The notes beneath the pieces were generated by a model. It searched no databases. It was not told the origin of the DNA and saw only the letters and a list, made by a program, of their open reading frames with translations. A stretch of 64,000 nt of DNA, taken from contig CAUYUJ010018902.1 of the NCBI GenBank assembly GCA_963575745.1, positions 93,501-157,500 of the forward strand. The letters run 5' to 3'. The DNA is from Prorocentrum cordatum (Eukaryota > Sar > Dinophyceae > Prorocentrales > Prorocentraceae). A program made the position numbers and the translations under genes. The stretch's first letter is position 1. Every line of letters starts with the position of its first letter. Positions 9,301 to 17,492 of the stretch are shown piece after piece.

Positions 9301-12300
9301 AAGTTGATGATCAAGACCATCCTCTTCATCAACCACGCGGACCCCGACCATACCACGGCTCCACACCACGACAGCACCTCCTGCACAACCACCTTCACTA
9401 CTGATCTTTTCGACTCATACATGAGCTTCATCCAAGATACCGACCGCGCTCTCAGAAACCGCCTCGACCACGACCGCGACGCCCACCTCGAGCGCTTCTC
9501 CGACAACATGATATTATCAGCAGCAGGGAATGCCCCTCGGCAGGAATGGGCAAGCGTGAGGGCCTTACTCACATACGGCGGCCGTACACCTAAGAGAACT
9601 CCGACTCCCAAAATACGCCAAGACGATGACGGCGCTCCACTCACGACGCCACAAGCCATCGCGGAGCACGCCCTTCGATACTACGGCAACATCGAGAACG
9701 GCATCAACACCGACATCGAAGGCGTCGTCAAGTACTACAACAACAAGACTGCGCACACTAAGCCGATCCCCCACATCGACAACGTCCAGACCATCCACAA
9801 CCTGACATCCGCCCTGGCAGCCGCCAAGAAAGGCAGACGCGGCGGGCCCGACGGGAACACCGACGACATGGCACGAGCAGCGCCGCGCCAGATGGCCCGA
9901 CTTCTGCACCCCATCATGATGAAGATGCAGCTGATGACGACGGAGCCCATTTCGGCGAAGGGCGGCTTCTCCACCCATTTCTCCAAAGGACAAGGACAGC
10001 TTCATCTGCAGAAAGCCTACAGGGGCATCCTCCTGAACAACACTATTGGCAAGATCAACAGCAAGTTCCTGAGAGGCCTCTTCCGCGACATCTTACCCGA
10101 CCTGCTTATGGACACACAATGCGGCGCCGTCCCTCACAAGGCGACTGACTTCATCACTCACACCGCCTACACCTTCTTAGACGACTGCCGTACGCAGGCT
10201 CGCACGGGCAGCATCCTCTTCCTGGACTTGAAAGAAGCCTTCCATTCGGTAATCAGGGAGTTCATTTTCCAGCTGCCGACTCAGGAGGACGAGCTCGAAG
10301 ACGTCATCGACAACATCGAGATTCCCATCTGCCTTCTTCCCTCTCTACGACAACGCCTTCGCTGTCCAGCACATCTCAACGCCCACGTCGACGACTCTCA
10401 CCTCTGCGCCCTCGTTGCCGACCACCACACGGCCAACTGGATGACCGCTAAGGGCACCGACGCATACGTGATCCCTCGCACTAGTACCAGGCCAGGGGTG
10501 CCATACTCCGACGCGGCTTTCAACGTGCACTTCTCCCTAGTGCTTCAGGCCATCGCCGACGACACCGATGGAGCAGAAGACGGCGAGAGCGGCCACCACA
10601 TCCGCCCCTGCGACAACCCGCTCTTCTCTACGGCTCCTCATCACGGCGGCAAGCTGACCAACATGTCCTTCGTCGATGACCTCACCGACTTCAACTCGAC
10701 CACCCGCCACTCCGACATCATTGACATTACGAGAACTTCAGCCGAACGACTATGCCGTACAGCATTCACCTACGGGCTCAAGCCACACCCAGACAAGACC
10801 AAGGTCATCCTCTCCTTTAACGGGACGGGATCCAACGTCGCACGCAGTAGGCTTGCACAGCAGAACATTACATCAATCCAGCTGAGCATCATGTCGATCT
10901 CGGTCCAGATCACAGACCAGCACCGACTCTTAGGCACCATCCTCACCAGCGGCAGCATGGGCCCCGAGGTGCAGAATCGCATGCGACGAACCGACGCTTC
11001 GGCACGAGCTCTTGAGAGGCAAATCCTACGACGTCGACGCCTACCCCGCAAAACAAAGATCAAGTACGTGCACGCCCTCTCGACTGCCTCATTAACCTTC
11101 AACCACCACGTCTGGCCAGCACTGACCCAGACTGACCACCAGCGCATCTCCAATGCCTACTCGAAGCCCTATCGCACGGCAGCTGGAATACCCAAAGCTA
11201 ACTCGCAGCTTCATCATTTCACGGCCACCGAAGTAGTAGCCTACACTGGCATCCCCGACTTCGACCACCACCAGTCTGCTGGAAGGCTGCGATACTTACC
11301 ACGGCTTCTACGATACGCTCCTCAGCAGCTCCTCCAACTGCTTGACAACCAGCGACGGAGAAAGGGCTCATGGACATACATGCTTTTCCAGGACTTCGAC
11401 TTCCTGCGCACATACCTGGACGACCAGCGCTGGCCCACGACCAGCAAGCTCGACTCCGACGTTTTTGCATGGGCACGCGCCACGCCGAAGCACTTCAGCA
11501 ACTCCGTCAACCTGGCTGTCACAAACTACATCCGCGCATCCAAAGACCGCGCCCACGCCGACAAGCTGACCAAGGTGCTCAGACCCGACGGTCCCATTGG
11601 TGCGGACCCCACGCCATCACGCGACAACGGCGCCAGCAACTTCATCTGCTACGAGTGTGGAATCGTTACCAAGACCAAGCAGGGCATGGCAATACATATC
11701 GGACGTGAACACCGACGACCTGAGCATCCGCGAAACTGGGCATCGGGTACATCGTGCAGAATATGCCGCAAGAACTTCCACTCCTTCGCCAAGCTCGTGA
11801 AGCATCTAACTACGGTCGCCCGCTGCCGACGGTCTTGGCACCTGTGGTATTTACAAGGGCCTGCCCTCACGGAAGAGGACGTGGCCACCAATCAGGCGAC
11901 CTACGCAGCCAGCATAGCCGACAACAAACGCAGAGGCCGCCCCGAACTATACCACCCTATCCCTGCCCACGCATCCGACGTCACTCCCTTACCCTCCCTT
12001 GACCTTTCACCATCACCACCGCCATTCTTCCCGACGGTACCAGCGATTACACCACCACCACCAGCCTACTACCCTCGGACACCGACCAGAAACAGATCTC
12101 TGCTTTACCTCACCAACATTGACAGACACCCGAACGATCTGCTCGACACTACGGACCAACGACTATGCTACAATGGAATGGTGATGGAACGGGTTACTCT
12201 GACCTTCGATGACCTCTACTCTGTCGACCACCCATCTCAGTACGACGCCCTCGACTCGCTCCACCAGCACATACGACAAGGCGACTTTGCTGGAGTGATG

Positions 12301-12885
12301 ATCAACCTCTCACCCAGCACGTGGATCGACCAAGTCGATGGCGACCCGCCCGACAGAACGGCAGCATCTTCCAGAACGACCACGGACCCCTGGGGCAGAG
12401 TAAACCTTGGAGGTGAGGCAGCCGAACGCCGATTGATTGCGAACCACCACGCCCGCCTCGCCATCCACACCTTCCACGCGGCTCACGTCGCCGAAGTACC
12501 AGCACTACTAGCGCAATCCTCAGCCCCAGCAGGTCCGTCAGTGATGTGGAATACTGAGATGATGCTCTACGCTACGGAGAACCTTGCTACGAGACGACCG
12601 ACCATCATAGACGACGCCAGCAGCCTCTACGCCATCTACTTCGGCCTCTCCCAGGACCACGGTAATCCCCTCGACGACTTCGTCACCTCCATTTTGGGCA
12701 GTCTGCCCCAGCTTGGTCGGACAGCAGCCGCTGATCCGACGACCCGATCTGGCCGTAACATGGCCCAAGACGATCGAGACAGGCGCCCACCACGGCAAGA
12801 CGGCCGCAGTGCTCACGGAGGCCGCCAGCCCCATCCTGGACGCCCCCTCGAGGGCGAGGGGGGGGAGGACTCGGTTCAGGCCTGA
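6253..12885 (+). CDS. LINE-1 ORF2: RNase H, EEP endonuclease, reverse transcriptase, zinc-finger polyprotein
   Basis: A single open frame of about 2,210 codons, probably entered by frameshift at 6340 rather than by its own start. Residues are numbered from 6253. Residues 30-360: Pro/Arg/Ser-rich, no domain seen. RNase H, about 385-530: YTDGSK with D390, E447, D472 and D525, a full DEDD set. EEP (APE-like) endonuclease, about 605-875: N612, E652, D772-x-N774, D836 and D868-H869. Reverse transcriptase, about 1180-1560: motif A LDLKEAF (D1325) and motif C FVDD (D1475, D1476). C-terminal fingers: C1799-C1802-H1815-H1820 (CCHH) and C1835-C1838-H1851-C1858 (CCHC). The endonuclease nicks the target, the polymerase copies the RNA from the nick, and RNase H removes RNA from the hybrid. 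RNase H upstream of the endonuclease is unusual; in I and ingi/L1Tc-like LINEs it follows the polymerase. Confidence 0.9.
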   Translation: MRHRRRLRRPRRPCASLPLRRGSPRGQLTKKLTRPSPPGGQLAQGERPSIIPEDYQRNDGTSDSCSGYADDVMRLREPLRRRSRSAALKGPLSAAGCLGLRQPPKPYDTSQVSPTVSSATSDMRVGESAPPDLYEHGDMWEIHTPPNMLQPSSGPWTIPSAATSRLGSARRLSHTDPTLEPHTLADRPDTATQPRRQHVDSHPPPAEAQSRSFPTMTTPPPTPREDASLCEYNTGGCGRLWPERPEPPTRHRRTSHFGQDGDRDRQFCDSLSRPCTSTSRRPQSPIFDSLDATQVPHGQTDLPNAESHEALRHVRFSREVHTRDQQTDNILYHIDFDEQEPLLQHLRRLQAPRLTFDFTDRCHNEVSDYMVRTFPYRQLPRDSRLYLYTDGSKHPRQHGQDGWSVVLVGEDEEGFSFQGAIVGKHRDSTLVEIQNLTDNETTSTSSEITALIWAFAYIIHKDIHHSISVHSDSLGAIQLARMEAFTNRDAHLVQLLVIMYSHVKEYVDLRHVHAHEMNPWNEVADAAANYARIEDYPHPQPEWADILNASPQRSWEFLLDADNHTKDAYPSFSPGMLKAQRIDTTATTAHLSTPAKTTKTSTEIDVNIATYNIQSGREPGLGARRRKEKIHKLRKTMLNLYMEDLHLIGIQEARTPWGVRSGNDITSTSAYAYHVISGGHDQYNLGCELHILTSKPYGKAGAKDLYFRPDQFTVIEHSPRHLIVRIEAPGFRHTVRVAHAPHSRATPHEKDTFWETIECATSNHNINILFIDANARTGSLCSQAIGDQGFKQKENDNGERFHKVLQGNSLIAANTFKSGGQDHYTWDSGKDVHRLDYIVVGHELFDSISYTSVMYGIDTVDDHSHKNDHFPVKANLAYTVETAYQHGTPKLDIAKLDSETAKNDFQRRLQQIQHPPWETNLNDHTKSIVDQIKDAAYASFKKQHHAPRKPYITEASYALLRFRRTLLKTIRIVKRNGIGSKKSRRRIRYTAHLIANQSASASPDDVIHLLDIPGYTKLMIKTILFINHADPDHTTAPHHDSTSCTTTFTTDLFDSYMSFIQDTDRALRNRLDHDRDAHLERFSDNMILSAAGNAPRQEWASVRALLTYGGRTPKRTPTPKIRQDDDGAPLTTPQAIAEHALRYYGNIENGINTDIEGVVKYYNNKTAHTKPIPHIDNVQTIHNLTSALAAAKKGRRGGPDGNTDDMARAAPRQMARLLHPIMMKMQLMTTEPISAKGGFSTHFSKGQGQLHLQKAYRGILLNNTIGKINSKFLRGLFRDILPDLLMDTQCGAVPHKATDFITHTAYTFLDDCRTQARTGSILFLDLKEAFHSVIREFIFQLPTQEDELEDVIDNIEIPICLLPSLRQRLRCPAHLNAHVDDSHLCALVADHHTANWMTAKGTDAYVIPRTSTRPGVPYSDAAFNVHFSLVLQAIADDTDGAEDGESGHHIRPCDNPLFSTAPHHGGKLTNMSFVDDLTDFNSTTRHSDIIDITRTSAERLCRTAFTYGLKPHPDKTKVILSFNGTGSNVARSRLAQQNITSIQLSIMSISVQITDQHRLLGTILTSGSMGPEVQNRMRRTDASARALERQILRRRRLPRKTKIKYVHALSTASLTFNHHVWPALTQTDHQRISNAYSKPYRTAAGIPKANSQLHHFTATEVVAYTGIPDFDHHQSAGRLRYLPRLLRYAPQQLLQLLDNQRRRKGSWTYMLFQDFDFLRTYLDDQRWPTTSKLDSDVFAWARATPKHFSNSVNLAVTNYIRASKDRAHADKLTKVLRPDGPIGADPTPSRDNGASNFICYECGIVTKTKQGMAIHIGREHRRPEHPRNWASGTSCRICRKNFHSFAKLVKHLTTVARCRRSWHLWYLQGPALTEEDVATNQATYAASIADNKRRGRPELYHPIPAHASDVTPLPSLDLSPSPPPFFPTVPAITPPPPAYYPRTPTRNRSLLYLTNIDRHPNDLLDTTDQRLCYNGMVMERVTLTFDDLYSVDHPSQYDALDSLHQHIRQGDFAGVMINLSPSTWIDQVDGDPPDRTAASSRTTTDPWGRVNLGGEAAERRLIANHHARLAIHTFHAAHVAEVPALLAQSSAPAGPSVMWNTEMMLYATENLATRRPTIIDDASSLYAIYFGLSQDHGNPLDDFVTSILGSLPQLGRTAAADPTTRSGRNMAQDDRDRRPPRQDGRSAHGGRQPHPGRPLEGEGGEDSVQA
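6340..6390 (+). promoter_or_regulatory. Candidate -1 ribosomal frameshift signal (ORF1 to ORF2)
   Basis: The heptamer A AAA AAC occupies 6340-6346 in ORF1 phase, followed at once by the ORF1 stop TAA. Slipping back one base continues through CTA ACA AGG into ORF2. Downstream, CCCCCTGG (6361-6368) pairs with CCAGGGGG (6381-6388) across a 12-nt loop. The 14-nt spacer is longer than the usual 5-9. ORF2 has no ATG until 6469, which fits expression by frameshift. Confidence 0.7.
6506..6538. repeat. Near-perfect palindrome inside LINE-1 ORF2
   Basis: CCGCTGCACTTAAGGG and its exact complement flank a single C, giving 16-bp arms. It is translated in frame (SAALKGPLSAAG) and lies about 160 nt past the frameshift heptamer. 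Confidence 0.9.
7014..7030 (+). other. Near-match to the dinoflagellate spliced leader
   Basis: TAGCCATTTTGGC then CAAG, which equals the last 18 bases of the dinoflagellate spliced leader (..TAGCCATTTTGGCTCAAG) with one T missing. It sits inside ORF2 and is read as SHFGQ. It may be a relic or a coincidence. Confidence 0.35.
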
Positions 12886-13145
12886 CCGAACCGAGCCGCC
12901 GCCGGCGGGCCGCCGCCTGCGCGCAGGCCGTCACGGGGGTTTTTTCCCTTCCTCTTCAGGCCTTTAATGAGCCCCCTCTTCCTCCTTCCTCGTCCCCGAA
13001 ACTCCTGGGCCCGTTTTCTCGGTCCTTTTCGGCCCCCGCCCCTCTGGCGGGAGCATGTGTCGGGGGGTGACCCCCCCACACGCGCCTCGGGCGCGCGCGC
13101 GTAGCTTCGGCCGCGCGGACGGCTGCGTCCAACTGGACATCGAGC
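12886..13145 (+). other. LINE-1 3' untranslated region
   Basis: GC-rich, no frame of note, lying between the ORF2 stop and the (CGATAG)4 tail. It includes a GCCGCCGCC..GGCGGGCCGCCGCC inverted stretch just after the stop and a T6 run near 12940. Confidence 0.6.
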
Positions 13146-13169
13146 CGATAGCGATAGCGATAGCGATAG
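13146..13169 (+). repeat. (CGATAG)4 tail of LINE-1
   Basis: Four exact hexamers directly before the GGA flank. Some LINE families end in short tandem repeats instead of poly-A; this fits that pattern. Confidence 0.7.
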
Positions 13170-13187
13170 GAGGAGGAGGAGGAGGAT
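13170..13187. repeat. GGA microsatellite flanking LINE-1 on the right
   Basis: A run of GGA/GAG repeats abuts the tail. It is the same repeat in the same orientation as at 4041-4133. Confidence 0.85.
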
Positions 13188-13803
13188 GATGGCCCTCCCT
13201 GGGGCGCCAAAAAACGCCGCAGGACGAAGATCCAGTCCCGGGGAAGGGGTCCGGGCCTCGGGGGGGCAACGCTGCGAGCAAACTCAGGACGTCGGGGGTC
13301 TGGGAACCAGGGGGGGGGGCGAAGAAGCGTGCACCCGCCGTGCCCCTTTGGGGACCCAGGGGGCCCCTTTTGAGGGCCCCTTTTCCAGCTGCAGTCTCCC
13401 TGCAGTTGGCCTTGTATCCCTGCCTAACTCTGGCGGGGAATCTTCTGCAGGTGTCGCCGCCCCAGTCCCTGCAGGAAAACACTTTGGGGTTGAAACGAAA
13501 AACAAATCCTTTTGAGGGCCCCTAAGGTGACCCCCCCCCCCCAAAAAAAAAAGAGCCTCTGCCCCCCTCCCTCTTGCAGACACGCGCGCCCGTTCCCCCA
13601 CTCGCACATGACCTACTCGCAGTATGGCCTGGATCCGCGGCGGGGCATTCAAAATCCATCGCATCGAGGGAACCATGCCGCGAGGTCCACTGCATCGATT
13701 TGGGTCCATCGCACCCATGGCATCGGGGGAATTCAGATCCATTGCATCAGTGTATGGACGTTTGCGAGGAGGCACTTTGCGAGTACTGGAACGCGCTCGG
13801 TCT
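13188..13803. other. Unassigned stretch
   Basis: Several frames run across it, but their composition is repeat-like. C9 and A9 homopolymers lie near 13540 and a CATCGAGG/CATCGC-rich patch near 13660-13760. No family match was found. Confidence 0.35.
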
Positions 13804-14005
13804 TGGACGCCCGAAATGGGTACGGAAAACATGGGTACAATGCCCAACAAGAAGTGCTGCCCCTAAACCAACAGCGGCCGCTGTCGGGCAGGCGGCCTTT
13901 TGCCTCGAATGGACGCAGGCCGCGGCGGCGCGGACAGCGAGTCCTGTTTGAAATGAGCAGGAACTGCTGTTGGGCATTGTACCCATTCTTTCCGTACCCA
14001 TTTCG
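13804..14005. mobile_element. R2 inverted-repeat element, copy 1
   Basis: Starts TGGACGCCCGAAATGGGTAC and ends with the inverse, CCGTACCCATTTCG, truncated by about 9 bases. The interior (CCAACAGCGGCCGCTGT, GGACAGCGAGTCCTGTT) matches copy 2 at 18246-18458. Confidence 0.8.
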
Positions 14006-14077
14006 TTCCTGCTGAGTCGTGCGCCGAAGGGTGGCTGGGTGGGAGACCCAGACAGCCGGCATCATCTTGTCTCAGAA

Positions 14078-14190
14078 CGTCGACCCCCAGAGGTCTGGAG
14101 CCCTTCCCCAGCACCGCCTTTTCAGCCTGAGTCGTTTTCTGACGATCTCGAGGCCCGGCAAGGGCCCCCGAGAGGCCGAAAGCGATCAAG
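14078..14190. repeat. R10 dispersed repeat, copy 1
   Basis: Shares CGTCGACCCCCAGAGGTC, GAGTCGTTTTCTGAC and GAGGCCCGGCAAGGGCCC with 37497-37630 (inverted), 52975-53095 and 55858-55965. Confidence 0.6.
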
Positions 14191-14541
14191 TCGATCGATC
14201 GGTGACATGCGTCGCCCCCCCCCACTCGGGAGCGGCCAAGAGGGGGGTGTCCAAGACGGGGGCGTGCAAATCATGACCGGCGGCATGTGCGCGGCCCAGC
14301 GGGGGGGCCAGGGACATAATGAAATAAGAAGAAGAGGCGCCATGAAATCTGGGGAAATATCATGACCCCCGCCATGATATCCACCCCCCCCTAGTCATCA
14401 CCCCCCTCTTTTCCGCCCCCCCCACCCACGCAGCGCCCTAGGCGCGGGGCGCTGCGACTCCCCGGGCCGCCCCGCGGGCCCCGCCGGCCCGCCCCCGCCA
14501 AGGGGCCCCGCGGCGCACAGGGGCACCACAGCGCCACACAC
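14191..14541. other. Unassigned stretch
   Basis: Non-coding, with several G or C runs of 7-9 bases and a direct-repeat pair around CATGAAATCTGGGG/ATCATGACC. No family match was seen. Confidence 0.3.
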
Positions 14542-14651
14542 TGATGGGCCTGTTTTCCACCACGAGGGGGTCCTCCTCCTCCTCCTCCTCCTCCTCCTCC
14601 TCCTCCTTCCCCCCTCCAACGTATGGTGGTGGTGGTGGAAAACAGGCCCAC
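14542..14651. mobile_element. R11 inverted-repeat element with internal TCC tract, copy 1
   Basis: Ends TGGGCCTGTTTTCCACCA and its inverse GGTGGAAAACAGGCCCA enclose GGGGG(TCC)n and CCCCCTCCAACGT. Copy 2 at 34077-34229 has the same ends and also a TCC tract. Confidence 0.75.
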
Positions 14652-14671
14652 CAACACACGGTTCGGGGGCG

Positions 14672-14846
14672 CGCAAACATGGATTAGCGATCCATGGACT
14701 CGGCGCGCGGTCGCAAAATCCATGAATCGGGGGAGGTGGCCTCCCCGAAATGCGGCCGGTGCCGCCTCGTTCGGCGGCGGAACTCCGCGATATCCCATGG
14801 AAACGGGACCCGTCGCTAATCCAAGACCCCTTGATCCATGTTTGCG
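14672..14846. mobile_element. Single-copy inverted-repeat element
   Basis: CGCAAACATGGATTAGCGA at 14672-14690 is answered by TCGCTAATCC (14813-14822) and ATCCATGTTTGCG (14834-14846). Arms of about 19 bp with a 12-bp insertion in the right arm. Confidence 0.65.
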
Positions 14847-15129
14847 ATCGCCTGAACGGTGGGCGGAAAAAAATCAGGGAACGCCCCCCCTTCCCCCGAA
14901 GCTCAAAGTTGGCACGCCGGGGGACGGCCGCAACGAAGCGCAAATCAGATCCCCCGGCAGCAGTGATGCTGGGGGAGGCGGGAATACAACGGGGCGCGAG
15001 TGTTCGCAGTGTGTTTCCGAGGCCTGTAGGAATGCAGGTGGCAGTGGTCGCTAAACACAGGACACAAGGGTACCATTGGTTTGGCAAAGTGTGTGGACCT
15101 GCTACAGTAGATCAAACTTGGTTGCAAAC
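14847..15129. other. Unassigned stretch
   Basis: No gene, tandem repeat or second copy noticed. Confidence 0.3.
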
Positions 15130-15267
15130 TTTCGGAACTCCGCCCGGACTTCTCGGATCGGTGCTGGAGACCCCTGGCGGCGCCTCCAGCACCGCACCTG
15201 GCGCGCACCGCGCGCCATGGAGGTGGGTCCACCGCCGATCCAAGATATCCGCGCGGAGATCCGAAAT
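15130..15267. mobile_element. R5 T-shaped palindrome, copy 1
   Basis: Left arm TTCGGAACTCCGCCCGGACT..TCGGATCGG, right arm CCGATCC..ATCCGCGCGGAG..ATCCGAA. Between the arms lies a decayed GGCGGCGCC hairpin (P), then TGGCGCGC-ACC-GCGCGCCA (Q). The order is P then Q. Confidence 0.7.
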
Positions 15268-15637
15268 GTTATGCTTGTGCAGTCTTCGAGTGCAGTCATC
15301 GTGCTACCAGAAGCAACGCTGGGTCTCGAAAGGAGGGGAGCGCCTTGCCGCGGCGAGCCTCGATCACGAACATGCCCTCAGACCGAGATTCCAGAGCCCC
15401 TCCAGAGCCCAAAGTGGTCTGCATGCCAGCGTCGTGACTGCAGGGGGGGGGCCGCTTCAGGGGGAGACCATCGAGATAGAACCAGCGATACATTGCCGAT
15501 TGGTCGGCGACAGGCACCAGATAGCAGTCCGCATGCTGCTGGGCGGGGTGGGCTATCGCATCTATCGGCGATGAATAGGCGATTTGGGGCCGATACGTCC
15601 CCCCTGAGCTTACCCACCCCTGACGGGACGCGCAGAG
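15268..15637. other. Unassigned stretch
   Basis: Open on several frames but without recognisable protein composition. Contains a CGATAGAACCAGCGATA..GATTGGTCGGCGACAGG patch resembling 1950-2010. Non-coding as far as seen. Confidence 0.3.
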
Positions 15638-15826
15638 ACATACTAGTACTAGACGTCCTCCTTAGAGGCGTGCGCCCGACCCGAACATATGGTACAAAGG
15701 TCTTGTAGTACATCATCTCCCGAGCGGTAAGGCCAGAAAGCGCCCGCCACGACGCATATACTACAAGATTTCTCGGTGCGCGCGTCGCCCCTGGGGTGGG
15801 CGACGCACATATAGTGGGGGGACGCC
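15638..15826. repeat. R12 dispersed repeat, copy 1
   Basis: Matches 21222-21410: ACGTCCTC..AG(A/C)GGCGTGCG, GACCCGA..CATATGGTA, TCCCGAGCGG, GGCCAGAAAGCGCC, AAGATTTCTCGGTGCGCGCG and TCGCCCCTGGGG occur in the same order in both. Confidence 0.75.
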
Positions 15827-15899
15827 GACTTAACATTGCCCCTGACAGTCTCTCCGTGAGCATTCCTGGGGGAACACAAAGTTACGGATGTACCGATGC

Positions 15900-15990
15900 T
15901 CTTCGAACCTCCCCCTGGATTCGCTCTGACCAGGATTTCGAGGCGAATCCAGCCGTGGTGGCGACGAAGGGGTAGCGGCACCGGTATCTC
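15900..15990. repeat. R8 dispersed repeat, copy 2
   Basis: Shares TCTGACCAGGATTTCGAGGC, CCAGC, GTGGCGACGA and GGGGTAGCGG with copy 1. Confidence 0.6.
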
Positions 15991-16126
15991 CACCCTGCTA
16001 CCTTGAAAGACGCCACAGCCTTCCACCCCGAGCCCTGAAGGTTGCCGACCGCGCGCCGCAGCGGGGCACCGCTGGTTGAGACCCTGAGCAGGGGATTGGA
16101 CGCCCACAGTGTACGCCCACTCCCAG

Positions 16127-16280
16127 CAACAAACGCTGTCCAACAACACTGTGGTCGACAGCTCTGGGCCTCATCCAGCGGTGTACACCGCTGGATGAAG
16201 ATCTCTTGGACCGGCTTTAATAACAAACGCTGTCCAACAACACTGTGGTCGACAGCTCTGGGAAGATCTCTTGGATCGGC
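16127..16280. repeat. 63-bp tandem duplication, one copy carrying a palindrome insertion
   Basis: AACAAACGCTGTCCAACAAC..GGTCGACAGCTCTGGG then AAGATCTCTTGGA occurs twice in tandem. The left copy has about 29 extra bases, including the 28-bp palindrome at 16171-16198; the right copy lacks them. Confidence 0.9.
16171..16198. repeat. Perfect 28-bp palindrome
   Basis: TCATCCAGCGGTGT followed by its exact complement. It is present in one unit of a tandem duplication and absent from the other at the same point. Confidence 0.95.
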
Positions 16281-16372
16281 TTTGAGCCCCACTCCCTGGC
16301 GCGCGGACCGCGACAGAGGCGGCGCCAGAGTGGCCCAGCGTCGATCAAAGAACTCCGCGCGGAGCTCCGACA
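16262..16372. mobile_element. R5 T-shaped palindrome, copy 2 (partial)
   Basis: TCTCTTGGATCGGCTTTGAG, then CTGGCGCGCGGACC.. and GGCGGCGCC, then GATCAAAGAACTCCGCGCGG. Hairpin order is Q then P; both inner hairpins are eroded. Confidence 0.55.
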
Positions 16373-16423
16373 AAAACACGCTTGTGTTGTTTTCAATCCT
16401 CGAATAACGATCCTCCAGACTCG

Positions 16424-16715
16424 GGGATCTACTGACCCTGGTCAAAGCAAACCTGGGTGAGTCAGTAGAGGCCTCCCAGATGGGGTCCGAGTAGATGGGG
16501 TCGGAGGATCTCGCCGCATCGCCGATACATCGCCGATGCATCGGCGATGAAATGGCGACGGCGGCGGCGATGCATCGGCGACGTCGGCGTGGAAAATTGG
16601 GCCTTACATCGAGCCGCATCTCCGATGCATCGCCGTTGCATAGGCGATGCGACACGATCCTCCGACCACACCTGCACCGACCCCATCTAGGAGGTACTGC
16701 AGGATCCTGCGCGCT
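16424..16715. repeat. R9 repeat, copy 2, split by an R4 element
   Basis: GATCTACTGACCCTGGTCAA at 16424 and TACTGCAGGATCCTGCGCGC at 16693 look like two halves of one R9 repeat, with R4 copy 2 between them. Confidence 0.45.
16471..16695. mobile_element. R4 inverted-repeat element, copy 2
   Basis: Left end GCCTCCCAGATGGGGTCCGA..GGTCGGAGGATC, right end GATCCTCCGACC..CCCCATCTAGGAGG. The interior has repeated CCGATGCATCGGCGATG-like palindromes. Confidence 0.75.
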
Positions 16716-16734
16716 CCCGAGCCAGCCCGCTTGT

Positions 16735-16913
16735 CCGCTACCATCGGGCCGCACGAAAGGGGGGGATGGTACAGGGGGGGATGCGAATAAGCTCACGTAG
16801 CCGACTTCCCCGTCGCCCCAAGGCGCTGGAGGCGCCCACGTCTTGAGGGATGGGCCCGTCCGCGGGGCCGAAACCAGCTGCATGCAGCAGATGTGGTAAC
16901 CCCCCCTTCCCCT
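16735..16913. repeat. R13 dispersed repeat, copy 2
   Basis: See 1140-1385; the best-conserved word is CCGAAACCAGCTGCATGCAG. Confidence 0.6.
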
Positions 16914-16916
16914 ACA

Positions 16917-17080
16917 GTGGAGGCCAGTCCGCAAGAAGCCTTCCACAAGAAACCCAACCCCGAGACCCCAGGACGTCCATTGCTCTCTGCTGCGGGAACG
17001 CCACGCTTCCCAGAGAAGCACCAACGACACAAAATAAAACCAGGGCACCCTGGAGGCAAGCAGGGTGCATCTTGGTTTAC
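16917..17080. repeat. R15 dispersed repeat, copy 1 (uninterrupted)
   Basis: CCGCAAGAAGCCTTCCACAA, GAGACCCCAGGACG and GGCACCCTGGAGGCAAGCA then GGGTGCATCTTGG. The second copy (18097-18245 and 18464-18476) is interrupted by R2 copy 2 exactly after GGCAAGCA. Confidence 0.85.
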
Positions 17081-17447
17081 GTTGTTTCCATGCGACTTAA
17101 GGACCACATCCCAGGAATAATTTCGAGCGCCCAGACAAGTGTCAAAAGGGTGTCGAAAGAGTGTCGAAACAATGTCGAAAGAGTGCCTCCCAGGGCCCGA
17201 CACGTGAAAACATTAGATTTGTGGGGTGTTTTCTTGGTGCTCGAAATTCATTCCGGCGATCAAAGCTAACGCAGGCTGGAACATCATACATCCTGGCATT
17301 CCCTCGTTCGGCCCGCTCCCGAGCCGGCACGCCTGCCCGCTGCGGGCGTGGCCGCGCGCGCGCCGCACGGCACGGCACCCCCCTCTGCGAGGGAAGGGTC
17401 TCTCCATGTCCGACGCCTGGGAACCGACGTCCCTGTGCCCCAGCGGG
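17081..17447. other. Unassigned stretch
   Basis: Contains four GTGTCGAAA(G/C) words near 17140-17185 and otherwise nothing recognised. Confidence 0.35.
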
Positions 17448-17492
17448 CGGTGGATCTGGATATGTATATGTAAATATCCACATCCACCGCCT
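17448..17492. repeat. Imperfect hairpin
   Basis: GGTGGATCTGGATAT..AATATCCACATCCACC: arms of about 16 bp with one mismatch around a TATG-rich loop. Confidence 0.7.

Larger units (their letters stand above)
4134..13169 (+). mobile_element. LINE-1: intact non-LTR retrotransposon with inverted 5' end
   Basis: About 9 kb. From left to right it holds an inverted coiled-coil fragment (minus strand, 4134-4822), the rest of ORF1 (plus), an overlapping ORF2 with RNase H, EEP endonuclease, reverse transcriptase and zinc fingers, a short 3' region, and a (CGATAG)4 tail at 13146-13169. GGA repeats flank it on both sides. ORF2 has no internal stop and its catalytic residues are present, so the copy is either recent or maintained. 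The element is not related in detail to the two decayed LINEs at 22.7-25.5 and 27.8-32.0 kb. Confidence 0.85.
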
